This document shows positions 1-7,657 of a stretch of 64,000 nucleotides of DNA, in pieces. The stretch is from positions 6,801,501 to 6,865,500 of the forward strand of contig NZ_CP109444.1 in the NCBI RefSeq assembly GCF_036227225.1, given 5' to 3'. Position numbers and translations under genes: made by a program. The DNA comes from Streptomyces sp. NBC_01478 (lineage in GTDB: Bacteria > Actinomycetota > Actinomycetes > Streptomycetales > Streptomycetaceae). The notes beneath the pieces are model-generated. The model did no database searches, was not told the origin of the DNA, and saw only the letters and a list, made by a program, of their open reading frames with translations. Positions within the stretch are counted from its first letter, which is position 1. Each line of letters starts with the position of its first letter.

Positions 1-24
1 GACCCGCAGGTCGTCGAGTGTCAC
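1..24 (-). CDS. Possible 5' end of a leftward gene cut by the window edge (LysR-like start?)
   Basis: On the minus strand a GTG at 24 opens eight codons reading VTLDDLRV before the window ends. A -10-like hexamer TTAGCT (38 to 33) lies 8 bases upstream, which would suit a leaderless transcript, a common arrangement in actinobacteria. The octapeptide resembles the beginning of some LysR-type regulators, but eight residues cannot establish that. No ribosome-binding site is visible. Confidence 0.3.
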
Positions 25-183
25 AACACCCAAGCTAACACTGGGGTTTGACGACAGAACCTTAGGATTGACTCGCCTCGGCGGCATGGGCGACGATCTC
101 GGCAGGGCCCGGGCGGCAACCCGCCCCGACCACCGCGGGGGAGGGGTGGGTGCCGACCCGCATGACCGGCCGGAGGTGTCCGC

Positions 184-744
184 ATGGCCGTAGACACGGA
201 GCAAGTACGGGAACTGCTACGTCAGTTGGGCGCCGAGACCGTCCCTCATCCCGGCGGCTCGCTCTTCGCCCACCTGGACCGGGTGCGTGGACGGCTGGCC
301 GGGTGGGGTGCGCGCCCCGCACTCCAACTCGCGGGCCTCTGCCACGCGTTCTACGGCACCGACGGCTTTCCCGGGGCGCTGCTGCCCCTCGACCGTCGTG
401 CCGAACTGCGCGCCGTGATCGGACCGGAGGCGGAGGCGATCGTCCATCTCTATGCGAGCTGCGACCGCAAGGCCACATATCCGGTGCTCGCGGACCGCGG
501 CCACGACGCCTTCCGTGCCCGCTTCCACGACCGTTTCACGGGAACCGGCTCGGTCCCCGCACCCGGCCCGTGCGCGGACTTCGCCGAGCTGACGGCCGCC
601 AACGAACTGGACCTGGCAGAAGGGAACATGGCCTTCCGTGCCGCATGGGGCCCGGCTCTCCTCGCCCTGTTCACCGGCTGGCGCCCGCTGCTGAGCGAAC
701 CGGCGTGGAACGACTGTCGCGCGGTACTGCCGGACATCCCCTAG
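184..744 (+). CDS. DUF6817-type protein
   Basis: A 186-residue soluble protein of unknown function. It has no signal peptide or membrane segment. The stretch around residues 55-62 (LCHAFYGT) and the following Asp/His-containing segments look like the actinobacterial DUF6817 family, which I recognise from this motif; the His/Asp pattern is reminiscent of HD-type hydrolases, but that is inference. The ATG start has a GGAGG ribosome-binding site at about 170-174. The 183 bases upstream hold two TTGAC-type hexamers but no clear promoter pair. The gene is followed 65 bases later by an unrelated secreted FAD enzyme that appears to have its own promoter. Confidence 0.75.
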   Translation: MAVDTEQVRELLRQLGAETVPHPGGSLFAHLDRVRGRLAGWGARPALQLAGLCHAFYGTDGFPGALLPLDRRAELRAVIGPEAEAIVHLYASCDRKATYPVLADRGHDAFRARFHDRFTGTGSVPAPGPCADFAELTAANELDLAEGNMAFRAAWGPALLALFTGWRPLLSEPAWNDCRAVLPDIP

Positions 745-747
745 TCA

Positions 748-776
748 TTGACTTCCCAAGACCCCCGCGCGACATT
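748..776 (+). promoter_or_regulatory. Candidate promoter of the FAD dehydrogenase gene
   Basis: TTGACT at 748-753, a 17-base spacer and GACATT at 771-776 resemble a sigma-70 type promoter. The -35 is good and the -10 weak. It lies directly after the DUF6817 stop codon and about 34 bases before the next start. Confidence 0.4.
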
Positions 777-809
777 CCCAGCTCCTTTCCTCGTCGGGCT
801 GGAGCCGCC

Positions 810-2597
810 ATGACCCCGAGCACGGACACGCACGCACAACTCCCCGGTCGTAGACGCGTGTTGGCCGGTGGTGCGGTCGCCGCGCTCGGTGTGGTCGGTG
901 GAGTGGGGCGGTACTCGGCGCGGGCCGCCGACCTTCCGCTGCTCGGTACCTACGACGTCGTCGTGATCGGGGCGGGGGCGGCCGGGATGACGGCCGCGCT
1001 GACCGCCGCCAAGCAGGGGCTCAGTTGCGTGGTGGTGGAGAAGGCGCCGACGTTCGGCGGGTCGGCGGCCCGTTCGGGGGCCGGGATCTGGATACCGAAC
1101 AACCCCGTGATCCTGGCGGCCGGGGTGCCGGACACACCGGCCAAGGCCGCCGCCTATCTCGCCGCCGTCGTCGGCACCGATGTCCCCGCGGACCGCAGGC
1201 AGTCGTTCCTCGCCCACGGGCCCGCCATGATCTCCTTCGTGATGGCCAACAGCCCGCTGCGGTTCCGCTGGATGGAGGGATACAGCGACTACTACCCGGA
1301 GTTGGCGGGCGGGCTCCCGGGCGGCCGTTCCATAGAACCCGATCAGCTCGACGGCACCATCCTCGGCGCCGAACTCGCCCACCTCAACCCGCCGTACATG
1401 GCCGTCCCGAGCGGCATGGTCGTCTTCAGCGCCGACTACAAGTGGCTCGCGCTGTCCGCGGTGAGTGTGAAGGGGGCGGCCGTCGCGACCGAGTGTCTGG
1501 CCCGGGGGACCAAGGCGGCGCTGCTCGGCCAGAAGCCGCTCACCATGGGCCAGTCCCTCGCCGCCGGCCTGCGCGCGGGGCTGCAGTCCGCGCAGGTGCC
1601 GGTGTGGCTCAACACCCCGCTCACCGACCTGTACTTGGAGAGCGGCACCGTCACCGGAGCGGTCGTCACCCGCGACGGAACCGCCGGGCTGGTGCGCGCC
1701 CGGCGCGGGGTCGTGGTCGGCTCCGGCGGCTTCGAGCACAACGCGGCCATGCGCGCCCAGTACCAGCGCCAGCCCATCGGCACGGACTGGACCGTCGGCG
1801 CGAAGGAGAACACCGGCGACGGCATCCAGGCGGGCCAACGGGCGGGCGCGGCCCTGGCGTTGATGGACGACGCCTGGTGGGGACCCACCATCCCGCTCCC
1901 CGGCACGCCGTACTTCTGCCTCGCCGAACGCACCCTCCCCGGCGGCCTGTTGATCAACCAGGCCGGTTCCCGCTTCGTCAACGAGGCCGCACCGTACAGC
2001 GATGTCGTCCACATCATGTACGACCGCGACGGCACCGCCCCCGACATCCCGGCCTGGCTGATCGTCGACCAGAACTACCGCAACCGGTACCTCTTCAAGG
2101 ACGTCCTCCCGACCTTCGCCTTCCCCGACGACTGGTACAGCTCGGGCGCGGCGTACAAGGCGTGGACACTGGACGCCCTGGCCTCGTCCATCGGGGTCCC
2201 GGCGGCGGCCCTGCGCTCCACGGTCAGCCGCTTCAACTCCCTTGCGGCGAGCGGCAAGGACACCGACTTCGGGCGCGGCGACAGCGCGTACGACCACTAC
2301 TACACGGACCCCTCGATCCTCCCCAACTCCTGCCTCGCCCCGCTCTGGCTGCCCCCGTACTACGCCCTCCGCATCGTCCCCGGCGACCTCGGCACCAAGG
2401 GCGGCATGCGGACGGACGCGCGGGCGCGGGTGCTGCGGGCGGACGGTTCGGTGATCCCCGGTCTGTACGCGGCGGGGAACGCGAGTGCGGCGGTGATGGG
2501 GCACAGCTACGCGGGCGCGGGCTCGACGATCGGTCCGGCGATGACGTTCGGGTATGTGGCGGCGCTGGATCTGGCGGGGGCGCTGCAGCCGTCGTAG
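810..2597 (+). CDS. Tat-signal FAD-binding dehydrogenase (3-ketosteroid delta1-dehydrogenase/fumarate reductase type)
   Basis: A 595-residue flavoprotein. Residues 1-40 carry an RRR-containing signal with a long Ala/Gly hydrophobic stretch, which suggests twin-arginine export of the folded holoenzyme. The Rossmann motif GAGAAG at 54-59 binds the ADP half of FAD. It is followed by a GGSAARSGAGIWIPNNP segment, characteristic of the KstD/fumarate reductase flavoprotein superfamily. The C-terminus has a second FAD-contact segment (GLYAAGNASAAVMG). Steroid dehydrogenation, fumarate reduction or another alkene redox reaction are all possible, and the sequence alone does not fix the substrate. The ATG start at 810 has GGAG 6 bases upstream. 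The reading frame stays open upstream to about 150, but that part is out-of-frame reading of the previous gene. Confidence 0.85.
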   Translation: MTPSTDTHAQLPGRRRVLAGGAVAALGVVGGVGRYSARAADLPLLGTYDVVVIGAGAAGMTAALTAAKQGLSCVVVEKAPTFGGSAARSGAGIWIPNNPVILAAGVPDTPAKAAAYLAAVVGTDVPADRRQSFLAHGPAMISFVMANSPLRFRWMEGYSDYYPELAGGLPGGRSIEPDQLDGTILGAELAHLNPPYMAVPSGMVVFSADYKWLALSAVSVKGAAVATECLARGTKAALLGQKPLTMGQSLAAGLRAGLQSAQVPVWLNTPLTDLYLESGTVTGAVVTRDGTAGLVRARRGVVVGSGGFEHNAAMRAQYQRQPIGTDWTVGAKENTGDGIQAGQRAGAALALMDDAWWGPTIPLPGTPYFCLAERTLPGGLLINQAGSRFVNEAAPYSDVVHIMYDRDGTAPDIPAWLIVDQNYRNRYLFKDVLPTFAFPDDWYSSGAAYKAWTLDALASSIGVPAAALRSTVSRFNSLAASGKDTDFGRGDSAYDHYYTDPSILPNSCLAPLWLPPYYALRIVPGDLGTKGGMRTDARARVLRADGSVIPGLYAAGNASAAVMGHSYAGAGSTIGPAMTFGYVAALDLAGALQPS

Positions 2598-2604
2598 GGC
2601 CGGT

Positions 2605-2650
2605 GTCCTGGTCTGGTCATCGTGTGGTCAAGGGATGGCCAGGCCGGGAC
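2605..2650 (+). terminator. Hairpin terminator after the FAD dehydrogenase gene
   Basis: Arms 2605-2621 and 2634-2650 form a 17-bp RNA stem with three G-U pairs and a 12-base loop. It begins 8 bases after the stop codon. It lacks a long U-tract, as is usual for actinobacterial terminators. The wobble pairs make the stem stronger in the sense RNA than in the antisense RNA. Confidence 0.7.
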
Positions 2651-2760
2651 CAAGCGGCCGTATGCATTGCGCATGCAACGGGCTCGGAGGGCTGACATAG
2701 CCGGATTTGGGCCCTGGGCCGGTGGCTACTGTGATGGCGCGAACACGTCCACAGCGACCA

Positions 2761-2790
2761 CGACGACCTACGACGACTTACGACGACTTA
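2761..2790. repeat. Three tandem 10-base repeats in the leader of the WXG cluster
   Basis: Units 2761-2770, 2771-2780 and 2781-2790 read CGACGACYTA, the first with one mismatch. They end 19 bases before the GTG at 2810. A -10-like TACTGT lies upstream at 2727-2732, so the array would be in the 5' untranslated leader. Confidence 0.8.
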
Positions 2791-2809
2791 CGGGGAAGAG
2801 GAGACGGCG

Positions 2810-3295
2810 GTGGGGGAGCCGAACCGTTCACGCCTTCTTGACTACACGCAGGGCCCGCCGGCGGGGATGCCGGAGCCACGCCGGTCGAGCCTGCTCGACT
2901 ACGCCGAGGCCGAGCCACCGCCCCTCCCGGCAGCCGCCGGACGCCCCGGTCCCAGGCCCGGCGTCCCGCCGTACGAGACGCCCGTCTTCGTGCCCGCCCA
3001 TCCCCGGCATGTCGACACGACGTACGACGACGGCCGCCCGGTCCGGGTGCCGTTCATCGCGTACGAACTCTTCGGGCATCCCGCCGGCGGGACCGTGGCC
3101 TTCGCCTTCACGACCCTGGAGCACCTGGTCGAGGCGCTCGGCGACGCCCAGCCGTGGGTCGCGACCTCGCTGGGGCCGCTGGCCGAGGGGCTGGCCGAGC
3201 GGGGAGCGACCGTACTCCTCGACCCGCGGGTCGCCGCCGGACAACCGAACTGGGAGCCGGCCGATCTGGCCGCCTACGCGCGGGAGGTGCGCTGA
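2810..3295 (+). CDS. SAV_915-like protein of a WXG100-associated cluster
   Basis: A 161-residue soluble protein. The first half is Pro/Arg-rich and contains two copies of a SRLLDY/SSLLDY motif (about residues 7-12 and 26-31). The second half, from about residue 60, looks like a compact alpha/beta domain (VRVPFIAYELFGHPAGG, then EHLVEALG). It resembles the small SAV_915/SseB-like proteins that often sit beside type VII secretion genes in Streptomyces; that assignment is from memory of the family. GTG start with GGAAGAGGAG upstream. The stop codon overlaps the ATG of the next gene (TGATG), so the genes are translationally coupled. Confidence 0.7.
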   Translation: MGEPNRSRLLDYTQGPPAGMPEPRRSSLLDYAEAEPPPLPAAAGRPGPRPGVPPYETPVFVPAHPRHVDTTYDDGRPVRVPFIAYELFGHPAGGTVAFAFTTLEHLVEALGDAQPWVATSLGPLAEGLAERGATVLLDPRVAAGQPNWEPADLAAYAREVR

Positions 3296-3591
3296 TGTCC
3301 GCGGACTTCAAGGCGGTGATGAGTGACCTGACCTCGATGGCCTCGACGTTCCACGACCAGGCCACGGACTACCGGAAGCTGCACGACCAGGTGGCCCCGC
3401 CCGTGGTGAGCGGCGGGGACTCCGGCCTCGACCACGCCATCAAGGAGGTCGCCGATCTCATCGTCGCCCTCCACATCGGCTTCGCCGACCGGCTGGACGA
3501 CCGGGGTGACAAGGTCGCGTACGCCCGCGACTCCTTCCACCGGCACGACGTCGACGTCCACGGCGTGTTCGAAGACCTGATGGCGGAATGA
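3295..3591 (+). CDS. WXG100-sized ESX-like protein
   Basis: A 98-residue, almost entirely helical acidic protein starting MSADFKAVMSDLTSMASTF. The size and the predicted helix-turn-helix hairpin fit the WXG100/ESX superfamily of type VII secretion substrates, although the central Trp-x-Gly is not present: the turn region reads around PPVVSGGDSGLD. It may belong to the DUF6317-type relatives seen in Streptomyces. It overlaps the upstream gene by one base and sits 7 bases before a longer protein that does carry a WxG motif, so the two could form a heterodimer or a chaperone-substrate pair (inference). Confidence 0.75.
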   Translation: MSADFKAVMSDLTSMASTFHDQATDYRKLHDQVAPPVVSGGDSGLDHAIKEVADLIVALHIGFADRLDDRGDKVAYARDSFHRHDVDVHGVFEDLMAE

Positions 3592-3598
3592 GGCGCGG

Positions 3599-4888
3599 AT
3601 GACGGACAGTTGGGTGGGCGGCGACATCGGCGGGCTCCGCACGATGGCGACGACGTACAAGAACGCCAAGGACAAGCTCGACGACGTCATCGCTCCGCTC
3701 ACGCGTGCCGTGGACGCCCTGGTCGACGACGCGGGCTGGAAGGGCGAATCGGCGGAGACCTTCCGCGCCACGTACACGGAGGACGCGGTGACCGCCGGGG
3801 CCTTCGCCGGTCTGGTGCACTCCGCCGGAGAGATCCTCGACACCCTCGCCGACGCGCTGTCCGCGTGCGAGACGGCGCTGCAGAACGCCGAACACGTCGC
3901 CACGGGCAAAGGCGTGCCCGTGGGGGACAAGGGCGTCCCCCTGGCCATGGTCACGGCGAATCCGCCGAGTGCGGCGGAGCAGAAGACGATCTCCGCGATG
4001 ACCGAGTACGACACGGTCCGCAAGGAGGTCCTGCACACCGCACAGCAGGCCCGGCTGGTGGCCGCGGACCGGCTCGCGGGGCTGTACGAGCAGGTGACCG
4101 CGTCGGTGTCGACCGGCGACAAGGTCACCCTCGCGGACTATCTGCGGGGCCTGTACGCGTTCGACGCCGAGGACACCCGGGTCGACGGCGCCAAGGCCCG
4201 CACGGAGATCGACGACGCGAAGTCCGAGGCGCAGGCCGCGAAGAAGGAACTCCGCGCGGAACGCAAGGCGTTCCAGAAGGCGGGCCGTGCCCTGCCCAAG
4301 GATCTTCCCGCCAAGGGGGCCTACGCCGACGCGGTCGCCAAGGTGCGGTCCCTGGAGGACGACATCGCCGCCGCGGACAACGGCAGTACGAAACTGCCGT
4401 ACGACCGCGTCCTCAACGTCAAGCTGGGCGATGCCGCGGACGCGCTGCGCACGGGCGAGAGCCTGGACAAGCTGCCGGACTTCCTCAAGGAGATCCCGGT
4501 CCTGGACGTCGCCGCGGCCGGTGCCTGCGGGCTGCTGGAGGCCTCCGACGACCACGACAAGGGCTGGTCCTGGCAGCACTCCGTCGCCGTGGACGGCGGT
4601 GCCAACGTGGCCGGGCTGGTCACGGGCGCGGCCATCACGGCCGGCCTGGTGGCGGCCGCGCCCTTCGAAGCGCCCGCGATCGTCGTGGCCGGGGTGGGCG
4701 GCGCGATCGTCGTCGGGGCGACCGGTGTCATCGACCACGCGTTCCACGAGCACTGGAGCGAGGACATCCACGACCACGGGGTGGTGGGCGGTGTGCTGCA
4801 CGGCACGGGCAACGTCATGACGGAGACCGGGCATGACTTCGTACGACTGAAGGATGACGTCTGGCATGGCATCAAAAGCATCTTCTGA
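3599..4888 (+). CDS. Long WXG-domain protein with hydrophobic C-terminal segment
   Basis: A 429-residue protein. Residues 1-100 form a WXG100-like helical hairpin with WKG at 47-49. Residues about 130-300 are charged, coiled-coil-like helices rich in Ala/Lys/Glu. Residues about 330-385 form a long hydrophobic stretch of Ala/Val/Gly, with a short His/Asp-rich tail after it. The layout (WXG head, helical middle, C-terminal effector) is like LXG/WXG polymorphic toxins. However, the C-terminus shows no nuclease, ADP-ribosyltransferase or deaminase motif, and it may be membrane-inserting. No secretion ATPase (EccC) or membrane channel gene is in the window, so it would depend on a type VII system elsewhere. 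ATG start; the next gene overlaps its 3' end. Confidence 0.75.
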   Translation: MTDSWVGGDIGGLRTMATTYKNAKDKLDDVIAPLTRAVDALVDDAGWKGESAETFRATYTEDAVTAGAFAGLVHSAGEILDTLADALSACETALQNAEHVATGKGVPVGDKGVPLAMVTANPPSAAEQKTISAMTEYDTVRKEVLHTAQQARLVAADRLAGLYEQVTASVSTGDKVTLADYLRGLYAFDAEDTRVDGAKARTEIDDAKSEAQAAKKELRAERKAFQKAGRALPKDLPAKGAYADAVAKVRSLEDDIAAADNGSTKLPYDRVLNVKLGDAADALRTGESLDKLPDFLKEIPVLDVAAAGACGLLEASDDHDKGWSWQHSVAVDGGANVAGLVTGAAITAGLVAAAPFEAPAIVVAGVGGAIVVGATGVIDHAFHEHWSEDIHDHGVVGGVLHGTGNVMTETGHDFVRLKDDVWHGIKSIF

Positions 4889-5420
4889 GGCCGCCTCCGG
4901 AACCCCGGCCCGGATCCCCGCCCTGCCCGGACTCGGCACCACCTGGTACGAGCGCGGTCCCCGCTACTGGCTGCGCCGGGCCTCCGGGGCCCTCCTCTGG
5001 TTCGTCGTGCTGGCCTTCTTCTGCTACATCGCGCTCGTCCTCTACGGCAGCTTCCGCACGAGCCTGCCGTCAACGGTGCGCGCCGTGTGGGACTGGGCGC
5101 AGGTGGTCCTGTCCTTCGTGGCCCTGGTCTGGGGGTGGCGGGTGCAGCGCCGGGACCACCACAAGAAACTCCTCGACCCGCCCTCGCCGGGCCAGGCCCG
5201 CCGGTCCAAGCGGAACGAGACCGGCCGCTCCGTCGGGCTGGCCGTCGCGGGGCGCGTGCTACTGCTGGTCGCGGCGCCGGTCGCCCCGGCGTTCGCGGCG
5301 GGCTGCGTCGGCTGGGTGCTCGCGGCGTTCACGGTCCGCGAGTACCCCAGCGAGGTCGGCGCCCGCCGGGCCCTGGAGCGCAGTCGCCGTCTTCCGGGCG
5401 GTCAGGAACGCCTGCGCTGA
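4866..5420 (+). CDS. Multi-spanning membrane protein after the WXG gene
   Basis: A 184-residue protein from the ATG at 4866; another in-frame ATG at 4854 is possible. Predicted membrane segments lie at about residues 42-67, 77-95 and 122-150, separated by a basic loop (residues 96-120), and the tail is charged. I do not recognise a family. It overlaps the upstream WXG gene by 23 bases, which suggests coupled expression, so an immunity, anchoring or accessory role for that protein is plausible but only inferred from position. The last 53 codons overlap the opposite-strand methyltransferase frame. Confidence 0.65.
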   Translation: MASKASSEAASGTPARIPALPGLGTTWYERGPRYWLRRASGALLWFVVLAFFCYIALVLYGSFRTSLPSTVRAVWDWAQVVLSFVALVWGWRVQRRDHHKKLLDPPSPGQARRSKRNETGRSVGLAVAGRVLLLVAAPVAPAFAAGCVGWVLAAFTVREYPSEVGARRALERSRRLPGGQERLR

Positions 5421-6059
5421 CGTCTCCCTGAGTTCCTCGTCCGCCTCCCGAACCGTCCGCGAGCGCGGCTCGAATCCCGCCGTCTCCAGCAGTTCGGCCA
5501 TAGGTTCCGGCCGCCGCCGTTCGAAGTCCAGGCGTACCGGGTGGCCGAAGGGCCGGTCGAGGGTGAGGGGCTGGTCGCCGGTCTGGAAGGCGAGCAGCAG
5601 ATGGCCGCCGGGTGCCAGGACGCGATGGAACTCGGCGAAGAGGGACGGGAGTCGGTCCACCGGGGTGTGGATGGACGAGTACCAGGAGACGACCCCCGCG
5701 AGCGCCCCGTCGGGGATGTTCAGCTCCAGCATCGAGCCCTGCAGGAAGCGCAGTCCCGGGTTCTCGCGGCGGGCGATCGTCAGCATTGACTCGGACAGGT
5801 CGAGGCCGAAGACGTCCAGGCCGAGGGCGGTGAGATGTGCGGTCGTCCGCCCCGGCCCGCAGCCCAGGTCGGCGACCTGCCCGCCCCCGCCACGGGCCAC
5901 CAGCTCGGCGAAGGCGGCCTGCACCGTCCAGTCGCGCGGCCGGCCGCCGGGCTCACCCGCGAACATGTCCGCGTAGTCCTCGGCGACCGCGTCGTAGAAG
6001 GTCCGGGTGGTGGTCACGAAGTCGGCTTCGGCGGGTGGCGTCGCAGGCGTCGATGTCAT
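5259..6059 (-). CDS. Class I SAM-dependent methyltransferase
   Basis: A 266-residue protein with motif I VADLGCGPGRTT near residue 63-74, the acidic end of strand 2 (GLDLSESML) and motif IV/post (GVVSWYSSIH, then HRVLAPGGHLLLAF). This is the fold of small-molecule class I methyltransferases, and the substrate is unknown. The family-like part ends near residue 225 (AQAFLTARK). The last roughly 40 residues are Arg/Asp-rich and low complexity, and they lie antisense to the convergent membrane-protein gene, overlapping it by 162 bases. The original stop codon may have been lost. ATG start, with a terminator of the neighbouring cold-shock gene just upstream. Confidence 0.85.
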   Translation of the reverse strand: MTSTPATPPAEADFVTTTRTFYDAVAEDYADMFAGEPGGRPRDWTVQAAFAELVARGGGGQVADLGCGPGRTTAHLTALGLDVFGLDLSESMLTIARRENPGLRFLQGSMLELNIPDGALAGVVSWYSSIHTPVDRLPSLFAEFHRVLAPGGHLLLAFQTGDQPLTLDRPFGHPVRLDFERRRPEPMAELLETAGFEPRSRTVREADEELRETSAQAFLTARKTATALQGPAGADLAGVLADRERREHPADAARRERRGDRRRDQQ

Positions 6060-6116
6060 GGCCGGGGACCCTACCGACCCCCACCGACAACCCGCCCGAC
6101 CGCCGGAGGCAAAGGC

Positions 6117-6149
6117 AGGAGCCCCGTCGCCTTGCGGCGCGGGGCTCCT
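6117..6149 (-). terminator. Terminator of the cold-shock gene
   Basis: A near-perfect hairpin: AGGAGCCCCG (6117-6126) pairs with CGGGGCTCCT (6140-6149). An inner CGCC/GGCG stem follows, with a TTGC loop and one bulged T. It lies about 70 bases after the cold-shock stop and before the methyltransferase start, so it separates the two leftward genes. Confidence 0.85.
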
Positions 6150-6217
6150 TGGGTACTGCTATCTGTTCCGGATCAAAGCACCAGGCTCCGAGACCGAAGA
6201 AACTGCGATCAGGTGAC

Positions 6218-6421
6218 TCAGACGGGGGTGACGTTCTCCGCCTGCGGGCCCTTCGGACCCTGGGTCACGTCGAAGGAGACCTGCTGGTTCTCCTCCAGCG
6301 AACGGAAGCCGCTCGCGTTGATCGCGGAGTAGTGAACGAAGACGTCGGGGCCGCCGCCTTCTTGGGCGATGAAGCCAAAGCCCTTTTCGGCGTTGAACCA
6401 CTTCACGGTTCCGGTAGCCAT
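6218..6421 (-). CDS. Cold-shock protein (CspA family)
   Basis: A 67-residue single OB-fold protein that binds single-stranded RNA/DNA. RNP1 is KGFGFI at about 14-19 and RNP2 is VFVHY at about 28-32. The length and the ending ([10 protein letters not shown]) are standard for actinobacterial CspA/ScoF proteins, which act as RNA chaperones and are usually abundant. An AGGGCTT element precedes the ATG. The 287 bases between this start and mqnA probably hold a long 5' leader plus the mqnA promoter. They are noticeably less GC-rich than the surroundings, as expected for a regulated cold-shock leader. Confidence 0.97.
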   Translation of the reverse strand: MATGTVKWFNAEKGFGFIAQEGGGPDVFVHYSAINASGFRSLEENQQVSFDVTQGPKGPQAENVTPV

Positions 6422-6696
6422 AAGCCCTCCTTGGGCCCAAAGGGTTGCCCTGCTCCAGAACCCTGCAAGTGTGAAAACAAGTCCCGCACTACTGCATACG
6501 TCTGAAAACGACTAGAGCCCGCGGTTACATGCTCCGCAGGCTCTGTACTGCAAGGGAAACCAAACTGCAACTTGGCGGCGAGCCTAGCACGCGGGCAGCC
6601 GAAAGCAATAGAGGCCAAGATCACATCACTCGGACGTTTGAAGATCGCCAAACGCTTGACTGTGGGGCCGAAGTATGGAGCGTACCGCATGAGGTC

Positions 6697-7557
<861 letters not shown>

Positions 7558-7657
7558 GAGACGTGGAAGACAACGGACGGTTCTGCTCCGGCCGTCGTCA
7601 CCGGTGGGGTGTGGCCCACTACCCTGCTGGAAGTCGTACGGGGGAGGGGTGGACGGC

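Noticed and set aside
741..2504. Long open frame on the minus strand opposite the FAD dehydrogenase
   Set aside because: High-GC antisense artefact: Arg/Gly/His-rich, no family pattern, no ribosome-binding site, and fully covered by a convincing gene.
3599..4888. Nuclease or ADP-ribosyltransferase toxin domain at the C-terminus of the WXG protein
   Set aside because: No catalytic motif could be identified; the C-terminus is hydrophobic and Gly/Ala/Val-rich.
6656..6661. TTGACT as the -35 of mqnA
   Set aside because: It is 35 bases from the only plausible -10 (6697), too far for a sigma-70 promoter.
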